In this document: positions 34,556 to 46,633 of the stretch, piece by piece
How positions within the stretch are numbered: the first letter of the stretch is position 1
Layout: each line of letters opens with the position of its first letter
Assembly: GCA_959347315.1 (NCBI GenBank)
Contig: OY365810.1
Coordinates: forward strand, 2,904,334 to 2,968,333
From: Bimastos eiseni
Taxonomy: Eukaryota > Annelida > Clitellata > Crassiclitellata > Lumbricidae
Length of the DNA stretch: 64,000 bases
Direction of reading: 5' to 3'
The notes under the pieces: generated by a model
Databases searched by the model: none
What the model was told of the DNA's origin: nothing
The model's input: only the letters and a program-made list of their open reading frames with translations
Program-made: the position numbers and the translations under genes

Positions 34556-34651
34556 CTTTCGATTTCTTCTGAATTCGCTTAAGGCAAACGATGACAGCGA
34601 TGATTGCGGACAACATGAAGACACCAGCAGCAGCACTGAATATAATGAGTT
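34556..34651 (-). CDS. LR2 transmembrane exon
   Basis: 96 bp, phase 1-1, acceptor AGACCTGTTAG. It encodes LIIFSAAAGVFMLSAIIAVI and the basic end CLKRIQKKSK. The donor reads AG|GCAAGA, a GC rather than GT donor, whereas the otherwise near-identical LR3 exon has GTAGGT. GC donors are used rarely but normally. If this one is not used, the frame would stop three codons further on and the receptor would be nearly tailless. Confidence 0.72.
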
Positions 34652-35229
34652 CTAACAGGTCTAGACATCAAACACACAGCAGAGAAATTACTTTCAACGA
34701 TCATTCTGGAATAAATAAAGGACATGTACCGTCTTCGCCGTTTTTCTGTCTGGAAAACTAATAACAAAACGGCGGAGTCATGTGGTAGAGTGTAGACAAT
34801 ACCGGGTATTGAGCTGGTTACGGCTCGGTCCTTGGTGCGACGTCGGATGATCAACTATCACTATTTGTATTAGACACCTGCGCAAAAGAGCTTACTAATG
34901 ACAACTACCCTTGGACTTTTAATGCAATTTGCAAAATTTTAAATTCATTTTTGTGATTTATCAGTGAAAACATATGAATGAGGACCTATTTATGTCGTAA
35001 TAATGATCGGTGATTACTTTTGCGTCAATGTATGGTGTTACAAGGTATCAACTAAACAATGTCACACCACTGATCTGGCTATAATAGGTCAATATCAAGA
35101 AGATCAGTCCATGGCTAAGCAATTTGAAAGCGGAAAGTTTTATGTAGATAATCAAATGATGCTAGAAGTGTCACAAGGTCACTAATGAAGACCTATCACT
35201 GAAACATTAGGCTACGCGTAATAACCTGG

Positions 35230-35393
35230 GAGAAATCGAAATCACACACTATTATTTCATAGGTCATTAGCTATTATTTTTACTATTATTATTATTATTT
35301 ATTATTATCATTATTATTATTATTACTATTTTTACAATTATTATTACTTTTACAATTATTATTATTATTATTATTACTACTATTATTTTTACA

Positions 35394-35440
<47 letters not shown>

Positions 35441-35480
35441 TACTATTATTATTTTTATTACTATTATTATTATTATTATT
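35230..35480. repeat. (ATT)n tract
   Basis: Long imperfect ATT/TTA trinucleotide repeat in the LR2 CCP-TM intron. The LR3 intron has the same tract, shorter, at 45630-45705. The poly-Ile frames through it are not genes. Confidence 0.9.
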
Positions 35481-35647
35481 TCCACATCAGATACATTTCT
35501 GAAAAAACAACCGCCACAATTCAATTTGCTTTGCAGGAGGAACGCTCGCGAAACCTTGAGTCCAGTTGATGAATTGGCCAATTTGTGATATTTCGACATG
35601 ACTCGAATGTTGAATTATTTTAAAATAAACGTGCACCACATATTTAC

Positions 35648-35806
35648 CTTGTTTACGACATAGTTGTGCTGGATCCATGTTCCACTTCCTATCATTACAG
35701 CGCAGTCTTTGCGTGGATGATTTATTGTCGCACTTAACATCATAGCCATCGACTGCCTTTTGCATTGTTGCATCCTTAGGTAGAGTGAATGTCGGACAAG
35801 GAAACT
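35648..35806 (-). CDS. LR2 CCP/sushi exon
   Basis: 159 bp, phase 1-1, acceptor CTGTTGATTCAG, donor GTAAAT. It encodes a short CCP-like module with four cysteines and the conserved Trp: EFPCPTFTLP, YDVKC, QRLRCNDRKWN and AQLCRKQ. CCP modules mediate protein-protein contacts and often form stalks. It lies between lectin and TM exons, as does its near-identical counterpart in LR3 (45873-46031). Confidence 0.78.
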
Positions 35807-36410
35807 CTGAATCAACAGACAGAGAAACATTTATTAACGAAAAGATTTATTGTTTTAATTGCACACAGTTCAATAAAATTCATCGTTCTGTTGGCTGTTG
35901 CAAAAACGACTGAAACGCAGGAACAATTGCTGAAAATGTGAGCATTACAAGCAAATACAAAGTACCGGAGCACGCACTTAGATTATACTTAAATTAAAAA
36001 GAATTGCCACCCGAATAAACTCTGGAGCCAAGTTATATATAGATATAGATAATTCTTTTTGGCTTCGTTTGTGCTTCAAATGAAAGTACTATATTCGTAA
36101 AGCTATTGGTTCCAGTGCAATAAACTCATTCAAACAATCAACATAAAAAAAGATACTTGCAACAGTCTTTGGTGCAAATGGTCTCTGCACCATTCAACAC
36201 ACATAAAACTGTGTTACAATGACGTTATAGTTCTTTCGGGCGGTAAATAGAAGTCGCTACACTAAGTGATTTTATGTAGCCTTTTATTATGCTGTCTGCA
36301 CACATAAATTCATGATAACCGACGTTAAAATAAAAATAATCGCTCACAATTAATTACAACGCCAAAGTGAGCTTACATTGATACATTTTTACGAAGTCTT
36401 TGGTTCTTAC

Positions 36411-36701
36411 CTTGAACACATGAATAGAAAACTTCCAGATACGGTTCTAGATTTGGCTGACAGGAACCTTTGACATTTTTCAGATTATTATTGGACGCTT
36501 TTATACTGCACTCAACACGTCCTTCACAAAGACTTTGAAGAACCGGCTGAACATTTGCGTAGCAATTCAGGTCACTTTTGTCAAAATCTATGCATCGACT
36601 GCTACGCATTCGACCGTAGAGAGCGCTTTGAATGAAGATAAGAGTTCCAGTTTGGCATGTGGCTTTGAAAGTATCTTGAATGCAGACTTCGCTACTGGTC
36701 A
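36411..36701 (-). CDS. LR2 SUEL-like lectin exon 3 (membrane-proximal)
   Basis: 291 bp, phase 1-1, acceptor ATTCGATCTAG, donor GTAAGA. Type I SUEL-like domain: SEVCIQDTFKATC, ALYGRMRSSRC, LQSLCEGRVECSIK and PYLEVFYSC. It is one of three tandem copies in LR2. Its downstream (3') flank matches that of the single LR3 exon, so this copy sits at the original position of the module's 3' side. Confidence 0.83.
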
Positions 36702-36883
36702 CTAGATCGAATAATTACAGATGTTTAGCAAAGGCTTATGGTTCAGTTTCCTTGTTTTATGAAACTTTGTAAAACTTTAAGTAACATACGTGAAATTCTC
36801 ATAGGAGATGCGGTAGTTAGCAATAATAATTATTACATAAATATTGCCGTTTCCGTTGGATAATTACATAGACAATTATAATA

Positions 36884-37130
36884 AAGTTAATGATGATTAT
36901 AATGATCATTGTGACGATGATATATACAATATTGATGATAATGATTATGCTTATGAGAATGGTGATGATGATAATAATGATGATGATGATGATGATGATG
37001 ATATGATGCTGCTGCTGCTGATGATGATGATGACAACGACGACGACGTTGACGACGTTGACGAAGTTGACGACGACGACCACGATGACGATGAAGATGAC
37101 GATGATGAGGATGATAGTGATGGTGAAAAA
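36884..37130. repeat. (GAT)n/(GAC)n triplet tract
   Basis: Imperfect GAT, GCT and GAC trinucleotide repeats in the LR2 intron, with a shorter paralogous tract at 37890-38035. Asp- or His-rich frames here are compositional artefacts. Confidence 0.9.
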
Positions 37131-37461
37131 TGCAAAGTTGTTGTTTCAAGTGCAGTGAACTAACTCGATCTTTATTATGGAAGATACTGACAATAGTCTT
37201 TGAAGGCAGTCGGGTTCTACTGTGTTCAAGAAACATAAGACTGTCCGAAGGCGACATTGTTTGCACCTTTAGATAGTCATCTTGTGTGGCACCAAGAAAG
37301 TGCTACATTAAGTGATTTAATATATATATTATAGATATATATTCCTATTAACCAACGAACATGCGAACAGAAGTAAGCTCGCATCAGCCTACCAGTTACA
37401 ACGCCGAATTGAGTCTCTATATAGTTGGTGAAACATTTTAAAGGAGTCGTGTGTAACTTAC

Positions 37462-37752
37462 TTGGATTACATGAATAGGACACTTCCAGATACGGTTTTA
37501 GATTTGGCTGACAGGAACCTTTGACATTCTTCAGATTATTATTGGACGCTTTTATACTGCACTCAACACGTCCTTCACAAAGACTTTGAAGAACTGGCTG
37601 AACATTTGCGTTGCAATCCAGGTCACTTTTATCAAAGTTTATGCATCGACTGCTACGCATTCGACCGTAGAGGGCGCTCTGAATGACGATCACAGTTCCA
37701 GTTTGGCATGTGGCATTGAAAGTATCTTCAATGCAAACTTCGTTACTGGTCA
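37462..37752 (-). CDS. LR2 SUEL-like lectin exon 2 (middle)
   Basis: 291 bp, phase 1-1, acceptor GTTCGAACTAG, donor GTAAGT. SEVCIEDTFNATC is preceded by TSN, then ALYGRMRSSRC, LQSLCEGRVECSIK and PYLEVSYSC. It is almost identical to the copies on either side, with a few substitutions (for example ...DLDCNANV), which indicates recent duplication or gene conversion. Confidence 0.83.
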
Positions 37753-38360
37753 CTAGTTCGAACAATTACAGATGTTTAGCAAAGGCTTATGGTTCAGTTT
37801 CCTTGTTTTATGAAACTTCGTAAAACTTTAAGTAACATACGTGAAATTCTCATAGGAGATGCTGTAGTTAGCAATAATAGAGATATATATGATTATGCCT
37901 ATGAGAATGGTGATGATGATAATGATGATGATGATGATGATTTGATGCTGCTGCTGCTGATGATGATGACGACGACGTTGACGACGACGACCACGATGAC
38001 GATGACGATGATGAGGATGATAGTGATGGTGAAAAATGCAAAGTTGTTGGTTCAAGTGCAGTGAACTAACTCGATCTTTATTATGGAAGATACTGTCTTT
38101 GAAGACAGTCGGGTTCTACTGTGTTCAAGAAACATAAGACTTTCCGAAGGCGACATGGTTTGCACCTTTAGATAGCCATAATGTGTGGCACCAAGAAAGT
38201 GCTACATTAAGTGATTTAATATATATATTATAGATATATATTCCTATTAACCAATGAACATGCGAACAGAAGTAAGCTCGCATCAGCCTACCAGTTACAA
38301 CGCCGAATTGAGTCTCTATATAGTTGGTGAAACATTTTAAAGGAGTCGTGTGTAACTTAC

Positions 38361-38651
38361 TTGGATTACATGTATAGGACACTTCCAGATACGGTTTTAG
38401 ATTTGGCTGACAGGAACCTGTGACATTTTTCAGATTATTATCGAACACTTTTATACTGCACTCAACACGTCCGTTACAAAGACTTTGAAGAACCGGCTGA
38501 ACATTTGCGTAGCAACCCAGGTCACTTTTATCAAAGTCTATGCATCGACTGCTACGCATTCGACCGTAGAGGGCGCTCTGAATGACGATCACAGTTCCAG
38601 TTTGGCATGTGGCATTGAAAGTATCTGCAATGCAGACTTCGCTACTGGTCG
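38361..38651 (-). CDS. LR2 SUEL-like lectin exon 1 (outermost seen)
   Basis: 291 bp, phase 1-1, acceptor TTTTATTCAG, donor GTAAGT. SEVCIADTFNATC, ALYGRMRSSRC, LQSLCNGRVECSIK and PYLEVSYTC. Its 5' flank matches that of the LR3 type I exon. No type II lectin exon precedes it, unlike LR3 and LR4; the place where one would be expected carries a mariner-like remnant. The signal peptide exon is uncertain (see 42864-42909). Confidence 0.83.
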
Positions 38652-38879
38652 CTGAATAAAACAATTTGCGTTTAGCTATGACTTATGGTGTTGCTAGTTT
38701 CCTAAATTAATATAGATTAATGAAACTTTGTAAATATACGTTTACGATGCTGAGTAGGCCACGGTGCGATATCTTAAATAATTTTCGTTGTGAATATTAA
38801 AGTTCATAACAATGAACCTGATTGTAGTTGTTATTATGATTAAGACCATATGTAGCAATAATATAAAGACTGCCGTATA

Positions 38880-39070
38880 TGCAGGATAATAACCCATATA
38901 ATACTAATGATGCTGACGCTGCTGCTAATAATAATGATAATACTTGTTCTAGGACAACTACCCCCGGACAATTCCCCCCCCCCCGTATCAGTTGTGTGTG
39001 CTACATAGAAACAACTTTGCAGTGCTATTGGAAAATGATATTTAATAACATTTTTCTGAAAGTTTCTTTA
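38880..39070. repeat. LR2 copy of intronic block shared with LR3
   Basis: Matches 47163-47375 closely (for example 'gatgctgacgctgctgctaa' and 'agttgtgtgtgctacataga'). In LR3 the type II lectin exon follows directly after this block; here the similarity stops near 39070. Confidence 0.75.
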
Positions 39071-39099
39071 ACACTAGCTGCAAAAGCAGCACAAATGAA

Positions 39100-39760
39100 G
39101 CAAGAGTTATACATGGGTGGCTAAATAAAAATATACCCCACCAGAAGAAATGCAATTTCTAAACAACCGATGGAGATTATGTTTATTCAAACAAAATTTT
39201 AATTGACAGAGTAAAGATTAGCAAACAATCCCTGAAAATGTCATTGAAAACTTTTAATTGCTTCACATATTACAGCTGTTTAAATATAATATTCCGTGTT
39301 TTCACAATTACGCAGAAAAATTGGATAAGCACTTGTAATTTTCAATGTCAAATAACACCACTTTTAATTGCAAATTCAAAAAATTGTTAGGCAGTATATC
39401 TCAAAGCATGTTCGAAGTGTACGCCCCCATCTACATGTATCACACACGCTCGAAGTTATTTTGTGATGCTCAGTGTGGTCTTGTTGATTTAGTCCTGCAG
39501 CAGCTGGTCCCACATTGCCTGCAAGACGTTCTTGAGCTCTTCGACGTGCTTTGCTTAGGGTGAAATGTCTTGTAGCACTCAAGCATAGTTCCCAAGATAT
39601 GATAATCGAGAGGGTTAAGGTATGGTGAGTTTGGTGGCCATTCATCTTTGCCAAAGAAGTCACTGCATTTGGTAGAAACTACTACTACTTTGTTCCGGAA
39701 GAAATGTAATCTTACCATATACAAAGCAGATTGAGTAAACAAGGAACGTTTTCAACAGAT
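39100..39760 (-). mobile_element. mariner-like transposase remnant
   Basis: The minus-strand translation contains FFGKDEWPPNSPYLNPLDYH and then, across frames, a WDQLL...INKTTLS...LRACV...GGVHFEH pattern. This is the C-terminal part of the mariner/Tc1 DD-type transposase (WPPNSPDLNPxDY is the block around the second catalytic Asp; here D is replaced by Y). Stops and frameshifts show it is dead. Terminal repeats were not identified. It occupies the place of a missing type II lectin exon of LR2. Confidence 0.65.
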
Positions 39761-41650
39761 GCATGACTACTTGAACTCGTTCCTTAACGGTTGTATCATC
39801 GTAAACAGAACTCAACTGCACTATTCACTTCGGTTGGTATTAAAGTACGTGGGCTCTTCAGGATATGAGTTCATTATGTAACTTCATCTCCTTCAACGTC
39901 CTCCAACATTCGATGTTTTAATGTGAACAGCGCAGTTTATCTCTGACCTATTTGTCAGATATCCGTGTGTAACGTGCACGAGTGCTTTGCTAAAAGTTGA
40001 AAGGGAAAGTGTATTCAACGTTAATAAGGAAAGCTGGCCTAGACCAACATTGTTGTGTACACACTATTTTCAATTCAACCTGCCGTGCATATATGTGTAT
40101 GAAGTGACTTAGTGTTAGGGGAACGTTAGTCCCGAACTAGCGATAACCTATGATAAATACCTGTCAATTCTATAACATTAATTTTCTTGTGATTTTATGA
40201 TTCAACAACATGATATAACTTATTTGTGATGGACAGACGCGGAAAGGAATTCATAATCATCTTCAACAAATTATGCAGAACATTTTCCTTTGCAAAGTTT
40301 ACAGTAGCTGATTGCTGAATCTACTTAAAGGATTGTACGAAAACCATGCAGGCGGCGTTAATAAGAACAGAAATTGGAGACACTGAAAAATTTAAAATCA
40401 AGAAAAGGGTGATTCAGGGATGCTTCCTGTCCCCATTCCTGTTCATCTTGTACGCAGAAAGGATGATGAGGAGGGCAGAAATAGAATGGGCAACTGAAGG
40501 AGTAAAAATAGCCCGAAGGACACTGGGTAATCTAAGGTATGCAGATGGCACAACACTGCTAGCTGGAAAGAAGGAAGATCTAGAAGACGAATTAGAAGGG
40601 TAAAGAGAGAAAGCGAGAAGACCATCTTATACTTTGACATAAAGAAGACGAAGGTCATGACAACAGCCGACTGGGAGATTTTTGAAGTAGACGGAAAGGA
40701 AAAGAGGTGGTAACAAACTTCACGTTCCTGAGAGCATTAGAAGGAACAGAGGGAAAGCGTGATATGGAAGTAAAACGTAGGATAACGATAAGAAAACTAT
40801 AAAGATTGGACTGGGAAAGGTATGGAAGAATAAGCATGTAAGTATATGCACGAAGAAATGACTGTCGAGGGCACTAACATTTCCCCCACGGTATTATTAT
40901 GGCTGTGAGACGTGGCCAATCCCTAAGAGTCTGGAGAAAAAGATCAACGCATGTGAAATGTGGATGTGGAGGAAAATGCAGAGAATATCGTGGACGGAGA
41001 AAAGGACAGATGAAGAGGTGCGCTTGGAGATCGGAGTTGAAAAAGGTGAGTCACTACAACAAACAGCGATGTGAAGGAAGTTGGATACTTTTGACATGTT
41101 ATGCGGTCAGATGGATTGGAAAAGGAAATGATGCTGGCATATGGAGAAAGAAGGAGAAGACGAGGGCACCCAAAAAAGAAGTGGATAGACGAAATACATG
41201 AAGAAACTGGAATGAATCTGGCAGAATTAAGAGATATGACATCGGAGAGAAATCAATGCAAGATGTTCATCATGGCGGTCATTCATCATAGCGGTCGCTA
41301 GAGTTCAAAGAATTGACAGCACAAGGTGCCAAAGTGACAAGGTGATTACTGAATATAATATTTTGTAAACTGCAATTATCCCAGCTCCATGTAGGCCTAT
41401 ACTAGAGATTGTACTTGCGGGTAGAAGTTAAAATGTGAAATTTATAACCTAGCGCTTCTAACAGAAAACGTCCTGGTTATGAAACTGAAACAGAAAGACC
41501 ACTTATTTTATTTACTGACGATTTTCATTTAGAATTCGCCTCAAAGATTAGGCAGTTTCGGTGTCAGGTCAGAATACATGGGCCTATGTGCGCGGTGTCA
41601 ACCTGGAAGAAATAGCGCGTTTTGACGAGGAATGATAATTGTAATCATAA
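39690..41650. repeat. segmental duplication, copy in LR2 (upstream part)
   Basis: Blocks such as 'ggaagaaatgtaatcttacc', 'ttcaacgtcctccaacattc' and 'gaaacagaaagaccacttat' recur in order at 48420-49310, with clear divergence. The LR2 copy is longer because an RTE-like LINE is inserted at about 40.34-41.31 kb; the other copy has no LINE there. Confidence 0.65.
40340..41310 (+). mobile_element. RTE-like LINE, decayed 3' half of reverse transcriptase
   Basis: The translation shows VIQGCFLSPFLFILYAERMM, GVKIARRTLGNLRYADGTTL, then in other frames YYYGCETWPIP, WRKMQRISWTEKRTDEEV and KKKWIDEIHEETG. This is the arrangement of the C-terminal half of RTE-type endonuclease/reverse-transcriptase proteins. 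The catalytic YADD reads YADG and several stops and frameshifts are present, so it is inactive. Its absence from the paralogous segment near 49.0 kb dates it after the duplication. Confidence 0.75.
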
Positions 41651-42863
41651 TAGTATTCGTTTAATTTCAAACTAACATTCCGCAGTGGGATTACAAAAGA
41701 CGATATGTACGAATTATGTCAAATTGTCACAGGAGTCGAATTTAACTTTCTGCGGCCATGTTATACATCTCATTTTGACAAAGGCGCCACCTACCGAAAG
41801 AAGGCCCAAGCCGTACTGAGATACGGGTCTGGTAGACAGTTCGTCAGCTCTGCGTCCGAGTGGTCACTGGCCCCAGTGATGGCCCAGGGAGGGGTGGTAT
41901 TATTTGAAGAATTCCGTGTTTAATCGTAACCTCAATTTTTCATTGACACTCGAAGTCAAAGGTAGCGCACCAATCTATGAAGAGCGGGTGGACAGTGAGT
42001 AGTTCGAGGACATTTATTTTTTCACTACTGTGACTGGGAATGTTGTCGAGATTTTTTTTATATTTTGAGATTAACTTTTCACAATACTGATGAAGCGGAT
42101 AAGAATCATATCACAGATGACAATGAACAAGAAGCTGATGGAGTACTTTAGTGAATTTGCTTAGAAGGAGTACACAATGGAATTTAGAAAGGTTGAGATT
42201 GGACACGGGATATCGAAAGGTGCGAATAACCAAAAAATGTTGCCGGCTGATTGCGCAAGCTTGAAGGACGACATTAGAGGCTGTCCAAAAATGACTTCCC
42301 TCAATTTTGGACCAGTTTCACCCCTCACTTCCCTCATGACCATGACGTTACAAAGCTCAAACCTCCGAAAAAACAGATACCTAGAGTCCTATATGCAAAT
42401 TTTCATATAATTGTCAAAAAGTAATTACGACTACAAAAATACTTAAAATTATATAGTAGAACGAAGAAAAAGAGAGAAAATAGGCTATAATTATTATACT
42501 CATTATGCATTCCACAAGACGAAAATCACTGGTAGAATCATTGCATTAGAAAAAAGATCTTTAATAGCAATAACTTGAAACTATCTAAACTTGATGCTTC
42601 TCCATTCTCCCACGGAGAAGCAAAATGTTGATTCATCCTGTTCAACGAATGTTCCATTCAGATCCAACTCTTCTTCATCTATTTCAATCGACACCCTCTC
42701 GAATTGCTTCGCTTGCGACTGCTACTATTATTTCAAGCTGCCGATGTACACGTAGGCTACATTGACTCTCTGGGGTCTGATGCGTTTTGCCGGTATATTA
42801 TATTGATTCGTGTTTGTGTGTTACAGAATGGGTGTCACGCTTCCAAAAATCCAAAATTGACAC
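41311..42863. other. upstream of LR2, no gene recognised
   Basis: The beginning (to ~41.65 kb) is paralogous to ~49.15-49.31 kb. A 72-codon plus frame at 41705-41923 has no recognisable domain. Confidence 0.4.
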
Positions 42864-42909
42864 CGAGCGTGAAAGCAAACAATCCAAAAATTAAGAATGC
42901 AAAGATCAT
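42864..42909 (-). CDS. candidate LR2 signal peptide exon
   Basis: An ATG at 42909 opens MIFAFLIFGLFAFTL and a phase 1 junction at G|GTGTCA, which would fit the LR2 lectin exon at 38651. The hydrophobic stretch is right for a signal peptide, and an upstream in-frame ATG would add about a dozen residues (MNYYDNF...). The donor is weak and the intron would be ~4.2 kb. Confidence 0.3.
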
Positions 42910-43981
42910 AATTAGCGTTGTAAAATTGTCGTAATAATTCATAAGTGGAACTTGTTTGAGTGAGTGAAAGTTTATAATAAAATTGCGCATTTTGCTTTTG
43001 ATGTGATGATGCGACGTCACATTTCTTAGACCACTCCCCTCGTCACACATCCTCACAAATGTGTGATCTCCAACCCCTTGGTGCGTGACGTCATTTATCA
43101 TATATTGACTTTACTATGAATGGCTAAAGACTTAGCGTGCGCAGTACACATAGGTTGGTTGCATGATTTAACACGTTTGAGATCCAAGATTCAAGTTCCT
43201 TGATTTGCACAAGATCTCATTGATACACGATGTACAGTAAAATGTTACATTATCCTACAAATATTTCAGCAGCTGCAACAAACACACAAAGATGAACGAC
43301 CTTGAAACCACCTTGCCACAATTAGAAACTCTTTTTAGGCATAAGATATTAATGGTTTTAAACTTAGTGCTTTGGAATGACACTTAAAGACACATAATAA
43401 AAGCTTGGATAGTTATTTTCAGCTTCGGAGTAAAATCTAAATGTAGATAAAATTTAATATGATTCGGAATTTACACAAAACAATCAAAAGAAGCTACAAA
43501 TAATTATCACAATTGGAAAGTTTTCTAATTATATACAATACGTCAATGATGTTCTTTATGCCAGCGAATTAACACGGTCACTTAACAACAGTTTATTCGT
43601 ATTCAACATACAAACAGAGAGCTGACATCAGACGTGTACATAATATCGACCAAAGGGCCTAAGACCGATCCCTGGGGCAGGGACCGAGTGGGACCTAGAT
43701 GATCTAACAATGACACAATTAGTGCCAATGGCGAGGAAAGGACAGAGCCACTCCAATGGTTTGCCAAAAAGGCCAAAGGAGGCAGAGAGGCGCTGAAGAA
43801 GTATAGAATAGTCCACAGAGTGAAATGAGGAGCTAACGTCAAAGTTAATAGGACTTCTTCTGGAGTAGATTAGGTATAAAATAATGCATTGACAATTGCG
43901 TACAATAACTATCCGACAGTAATAACAATTCAATTTTTTTGTCGAGAGTAATGTTGAATGTTACATTAATAATGTGTGAGT
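42910..43981. other. intergenic between LR2 and LR3
   Basis: No gene or repeat recognised. Confidence 0.4.
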
Positions 43982-44223
43982 TCATTGGCAAGTTGACGGG
44001 GCACTATTTGTGGGCTCAACTTTCGGCTCCTCTTCAGAGAGCAGTTCCAGGTAGGTGTGAGGCTCGGGAAGGAAACGGCGATTTTTGCTGTTTGGTGGGC
44101 TGGGCGACTCATAAAACGGTTCTGCCGTTGGAACGTTTCTTAGACGACGCGTTGTTGAGCCCGGAGGTGCATTTTTCACTTGAACGGTGGGTTCCATAGG
44201 CTGAACTTCACCAATGGAGCTCG
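43982..44223 (-). CDS. LR3 terminal exon: cytoplasmic tail truncated by frameshift
   Basis: Acceptor CATGAAACTAG, phase 1 in, TGA at 43982. It encodes SSIGEVQPMEPT, a Pro/Ser-rich middle and HTYLELLSEEEP, homologous to the LR1 and LR4 tails. After PTNSA the frame leaves the family: one base is missing compared with LR1. Reading one base over continues in the conserved style (VNLPMNSH, then INVTFNITLD) beyond the stop. The product therefore ends early and loses the conserved C-terminal ~20 residues but keeps the Y-x-E-L-L motif. Confidence 0.7.
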
Positions 44224-44908
44224 CTAGTTTCATGAAAAACAAATCTCAAACGGATGGTAACAATTTATAATATTGGCAATAGGGAACAATAAAAAGCAGG
44301 ACAGGTTAGAATGATTCTTACTGTCCAGAAACTTCCTCTCGGGCTCAACATGATAATAATAACTTTCAAAAACGGAAGTTTCTCTTATCTGATCAGCAAC
44401 GTATCATGAAAATATTATTTCATGATGTCACACATTGGGAATATCGTGTTATTTCAACATTTGCTAAGTTAAAATGTATACGTCAAATGTGAATCTTCTC
44501 ATCTTTCAGATACAGTTTGTCGGACATCCTATCAAAATGCCATGATACCGGTATTCAAATTGTACACCAATATAGATCATTACTTTCACACTTTAATGCT
44601 GGTCATTGTGATATGAATAAATTCATGTGTTCGCCATGTGGTCCATTTTCATATGATACAGGGGTCTCCAAAGATATTTTGATAAAGAGTTGAAATTTCA
44701 CTTAAGAGATGACCAGGGTTCAATTGCAGCGTCGAGAACGGTGATTCGTCCTGCAAAGTAAAGAGTTTCATGGGTCTCTGTATCACCCATACATCTAAAC
44801 AATATGGAAAGTCTAGTTTTAGACTGAAGTTTACATTTCACATGTGGAGAATAAAGTCAAATATGTGGCTGCATGAAAGTAAGTCAAAATCATTGAAAAT
44901 TGACCTAC

Positions 44909-45004
44909 CGTTCGATTTCTTCTGAATTCGTCTTAGGCAAACGATGACAGCGATGATTGCGGTCAACACGAAGACACCAGCAGCAGCACTGAATATAATG
45001 AGTT
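44909..45004 (-). CDS. LR3 transmembrane exon
   Basis: 96 bp, phase 1-1, acceptor AGACCTGTTAG, donor GTAGGT. The helix is nearly identical to LR2 (LIIFSAAAGVFVLTAIIAVI) followed by CLRRIQKKSN. Its normal GT donor contrasts with the GC donor of LR2. Confidence 0.8.
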
Positions 45005-45649
45005 CTAACAGGTCTAGACATCAAACACACAGCAGAGAAATTACTTTCAACGATCATTCTGGAATAAATAAAGGACATGTACCGTCTTCGCCGTTTTGCT
45101 GTCTGGAAAAGCAATAACAAAACGGCGGAGTCATGTTGCAGAGTGTAGACAATACCGGGTATTGAGCTGGTTACGGCTCGGTCCTTGGTGCGACGTCGGA
45201 TGATCAACTATCACTATTTGTATTAGACACCTGCGCAAAAGAGCTTATTAATGACAACTACCATTGGACTTTTAATGCAATTTGCAAAATTTTAAATTCA
45301 TTTTTGTGATTTATCAGTGAAAACATATGAATGAGGACCTATTTATGTCGTAATAATGATCGGTGATTACTTTTGCGTCAATGTATGGTGTACAAGGTAT
45401 CAACTAAATAATGTCACACCACTGATCTGGCTATAATAGGTCAATATCAAGAAGATCAGTCCATGGCTAAGCAATTTGAAAGCGGAAAGTTTTATGTAGA
45501 TAATCAAATGATGCTAGAAGTGTCACAAGGTCACTAATGAAGACCTATCACTGAAACATTATGCTACGCGTAATAATCTGGGAGAAATCTAAATCACACA
45601 CTATTATTTCATAGGTCATTAGCTATTTTTATTACAATTATTATTATTA

Positions 45650-45706
<57 letters not shown>

Positions 45707-45872
45707 CCACATCAGATACTATTCTGAAAAAACAACAGCCACAATTCAATTTGCTTTACAGGAGGAACGCTCGCGAAACCTTGAGATCAGTTGATGAACT
45801 TGCCAATTTGTGACATTTCGACATGACTCGAATGTTGAATTATTTTTCAATAAACGTGCACCACATATTTAC

Positions 45873-46031
45873 CTTGTTTACGACATAGCTGTGTTGGATC
45901 CATGTTCCACTTCCTATCATTACAGCGCAGTCTTTGCGTGGATGATTTATTGTCGCACCTAACATTGTAGCCATTGTCTGCCTTTTGCATTGTTGCATCC
46001 TTAGGTAGAGTGAATGTCGGACAAGGAAACT
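45873..46031 (-). CDS. LR3 CCP/sushi exon
   Basis: 159 bp, phase 1-1, acceptor CTGTTGATTCAG, donor GTAAAT. Four cysteines and the Trp are conserved (EFPCPTFTLP, YNVRC, QRLRCNDRKWN, TQLCRKQ). It differs from the LR2 module at only a few residues. Confidence 0.8.
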
Positions 46032-46633
46032 CTGAATCAACAGACAGAGAAACATTTATTAATGAAAAGATTTATTGTTTTAATTGCACACAGTTGAATA
46101 AAATTCATCGTTCTGTTGGCTGTTGCAAAAACGACTGAAACGCAGGAACAATTGCTGAAAATGTGAGCATTACAAGCAAATACAAAGTACCGGAGCACGC
46201 ACTTAAATTGGACTTAAATTAAAAAGGATTGCTACCCGAATAAACTCTGGAGTTATATATAGATATAGATAATTCTTTTTGGCTTCGTTTGTGCTTCAAA
46301 TGAAAGTACTATATTCGTAAAGCTATTGGTTCCAGTGCAATAAACTCAATCAAACAATCAACATAAAAAAGAGACTTGCGACAGTCTTTAGTGCTAATGG
46401 GATCTGCACCATTCAACACACATAAAACTGTGTTACAATGACGTTATAGTTCTTTCGGGAGGTAAGTAGAAGTCGCTACACTAAGTGATTTCATGTAGCC
46501 TTTTATTATGCTGTCTACAAACATAAATTCATGATAACCAACAGACGTTAAAATAAAAATAATCGCTCACAATTAATTTCAACGCCAAAGTGAGCCTACA
46601 TTGATACATTTTTACTGAGTCTTTGGTTCTTAC

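Larger units (their letters stand above)
36702..38651. repeat. tandem duplication within LR2 (lectin exon plus intron)
   Basis: The block 36702-37752 (intron plus lectin exon) is repeated at 37753-38651 with very high similarity, including non-coding parts such as 'cagatgtttagcaaaggctt'. The first intron is ~760 bp and the second ~608 bp, the difference lying mainly in triplet repeats. This created three successive lectin exons. Confidence 0.85.

Noticed and set aside
36817..38064. His-, Asp- and Ser-rich frames in the LR2 introns
   Set aside because: Products of GAT/GAC triplet repeats that lie between well-supported lectin exons on the minus strand.
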